From an uncultured Agathobaculum sp. (GTDB taxonomy: Bacteria; Bacillota; Clostridia; Oscillospirales; Butyricicoccaceae), in NCBI GenBank assembly GCA_944380945.1, contig CALWJG010000131.1:1-5100 (forward strand): a stretch of DNA of 5,100 nt. Direction: 5' to 3'. This document shows, one piece after another, positions 4,476 through 5,100 of this stretch. Each line of letters starts with the position of its first letter. The stretch's first letter is position 1. Under the pieces are notes generated by a model. The model searched no databases and was not told where the DNA came from. It was given only the letters and a program-made list of their open reading frames with translations. The position numbers and the translations under genes are program-made.

Positions 4476-5100
4476 CAGCTTTCCTCCTGTATCGCGTCCA
4501 GCGCGGCGGCAAGCCGCGCGGTCTCGTCCCCTGTTTTGACCGCGGTGCGGTAGTATCCCGCGCCGAGGCCGCGGTAATTCGAGCAGTCCCGGATGAGCAC
4601 GCCGCGCGCGGCGAGCTTGTCCCGCAGCGCGGGATCGGCCGTCCGGAACAGCAGGAAATTCGCCTCGCCCGGATAAACGGTCATCCCGCGCCGGGTGAGC
4701 GCCGCCGCCAGATGCGCGCGCTCCGCCGCGATGCGCTGCGCGGTCTGCGCCGCGTATGCGCGCTCGCCTGCGGCGGCCGCCGCGCACGCCTGCGCGATGA
4801 CCGACACGTTCCACGGCTGGCCCGCGCGGTACAGCCCCTCGATGAGCCCGGCGTCCGACGTCATGCACCAGCCGAAGCGCACGCCCGGCACGGCATACAT
4901 CTTGGTGTACGCCCGCAGGAGCACCAATTTGGGGTGAGACGCGAGCAGCGGCTTGAGCGTGCGCTGCGCGCCGTCCGTCAAAAAGTCGTTGAAGCACTCG
5001 TCCACGATGAGCCACGCGCCGGTTTGCGCGCATTTTTCCGCGATCCTGTGCAAAAGCGGCGGGTCGATCGTGCGCCCGGTCGGGTTGTTGGGGTTGCACA
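4475..5100 (-). CDS. cobD: L-threonine-O-3-phosphate decarboxylase, 5' end beyond window (partial)
   Basis: CobD is a PLP-dependent enzyme of the aspartate aminotransferase fold that decarboxylates L-threonine phosphate to (R)-1-amino-2-propanol phosphate, the linker of the nucleotide loop. The last 207 residues are visible; the first full codon is at 5098 and the N-terminal part, probably about 150 residues, is missing. Numbering from the first visible residue: CNPNNPTG (1-8) is the PLP-enzyme motif, Asp33 in IVDECFNDFL should contact the PLP ring nitrogen, Lys66 in YTKMYAVPGVRFGW should form the Schiff base, Arg74 fits phosphate binding and Arg184 (YYRTAV) carboxylate binding. DECFNDFL and the operon favour CobD over its relative histidinol-phosphate aminotransferase (HisC). 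The TTG near 5053 is internal and not a start, because the conserved sequence runs on upstream of it. It is the first visible gene of the coupled series, and its TGA shares a base with the cobQ ATG. Confidence 0.9.
   Translation of the reverse strand, partial: CNPNNPTGRTIDPPLLHRIAEKCAQTGAWLIVDECFNDFLTDGAQRTLKPLLASHPKLVLLRAYTKMYAVPGVRFGWCMTSDAGLIEGLYRAGQPWNVSVIAQACAAAAAGERAYAAQTAQRIAAERAHLAAALTRRGMTVYPGEANFLLFRTADPALRDKLAARGVLIRDCSNYRGLGAGYYRTAVKTGDETARLAAALDAIQEES
4483..4488 (-). promoter_or_regulatory. Ribosome-binding site that sets the cobQ start
   Basis: A full AGGAGG lies 7 nt before the cobQ ATG (4475-4473), inside the final cobD codons (QEES). It supports this start and argues against the much longer open frame that reaches back through cobD. 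Confidence 0.85.

Noticed and set aside
2973..5099. A 708-codon version of cobQ reaching back through cobD
   Set aside because: The added N-terminal part is low-complexity Arg/Ala-rich sequence from the wrong frame of cobD. The family start MAKCIMVQGT, an AGGAGG and the TGATG junction place the start at 4475.
4475..5100. Histidinol-phosphate aminotransferase (HisC) as the identity of the partial PLP enzyme
   Set aside because: The fold is shared, but the setting among cobalamin genes, the TGATG coupling to cobQ and DECFNDFL fit CobD better. Without the N-terminal part a small doubt remains.

Overview
The window carries the downstream part of an anaerobic (cobalt-early) cobalamin biosynthesis operon. 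All its confident genes lie on the minus strand, so transcription runs from position 5100 towards position 1. High GC, strong AGGAGG-type ribosome-binding sites, tightly overlapping genes, a class II CbiK cobaltochelatase and a methyltransferase-type corrinoid protein together suggest a GC-rich anaerobic Firmicute, perhaps a Clostridia/Oscillospiraceae-like gut organism. This placement is an inference, since no rRNA or other taxonomic marker is present.

Layout in order of transcription. (1) 5100-4475: cobD, L-threonine-O-3-phosphate decarboxylase, whose N-terminal part lies beyond the window edge. (2) 4475-2973: cobQ/cbiP, adenosylcobyrate synthase. (3) 2976-2446: cobO/cobA/btuR, ATP:corrinoid adenosyltransferase. 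(4) 2449-1814: cbiC, cobalt-precorrin-8 methylmutase. (5) 1812-1027: cbiK, sirohydrochlorin cobaltochelatase. The five genes are joined by TGATG, ATGA, ATGA and a 1-nt gap, and each Shine-Dalgarno sits inside the last codons of the gene before it, so they look like one translationally coupled unit. A 203-bp non-coding gap (824-1026) follows, with a long interrupted inverted repeat and a candidate extended -10 promoter. (6) 823-188: a 211-residue corrinoid (B12-binding) protein of the MtmC/MtbC/MttC type. It ends at a strong minus-strand terminator (104-147). Back to back with it, a plus-strand terminator (49-86) closes a convergent gene of which only the last 14 codons (3-47) are visible.

How the genes work together. 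CbiK inserts cobalt at the start of the pathway and CbiC acts in its middle. CobO adenosylates the corrinoid. CobQ then amidates the adenosylated ring side chains. CobD makes the aminopropanol phosphate used in the nucleotide-loop linker. The last gene encodes a protein that uses the product: it carries a corrinoid cofactor for methyl transfer. Its substrate-specific methyltransferase is not in the window, so its substrate cannot be read here.

The core genes are textbook families with their key residues intact, and I see no clear undescribed system. The least explained parts are the 824-1026 spacer and the corrinoid protein without a visible methyltransferase partner.
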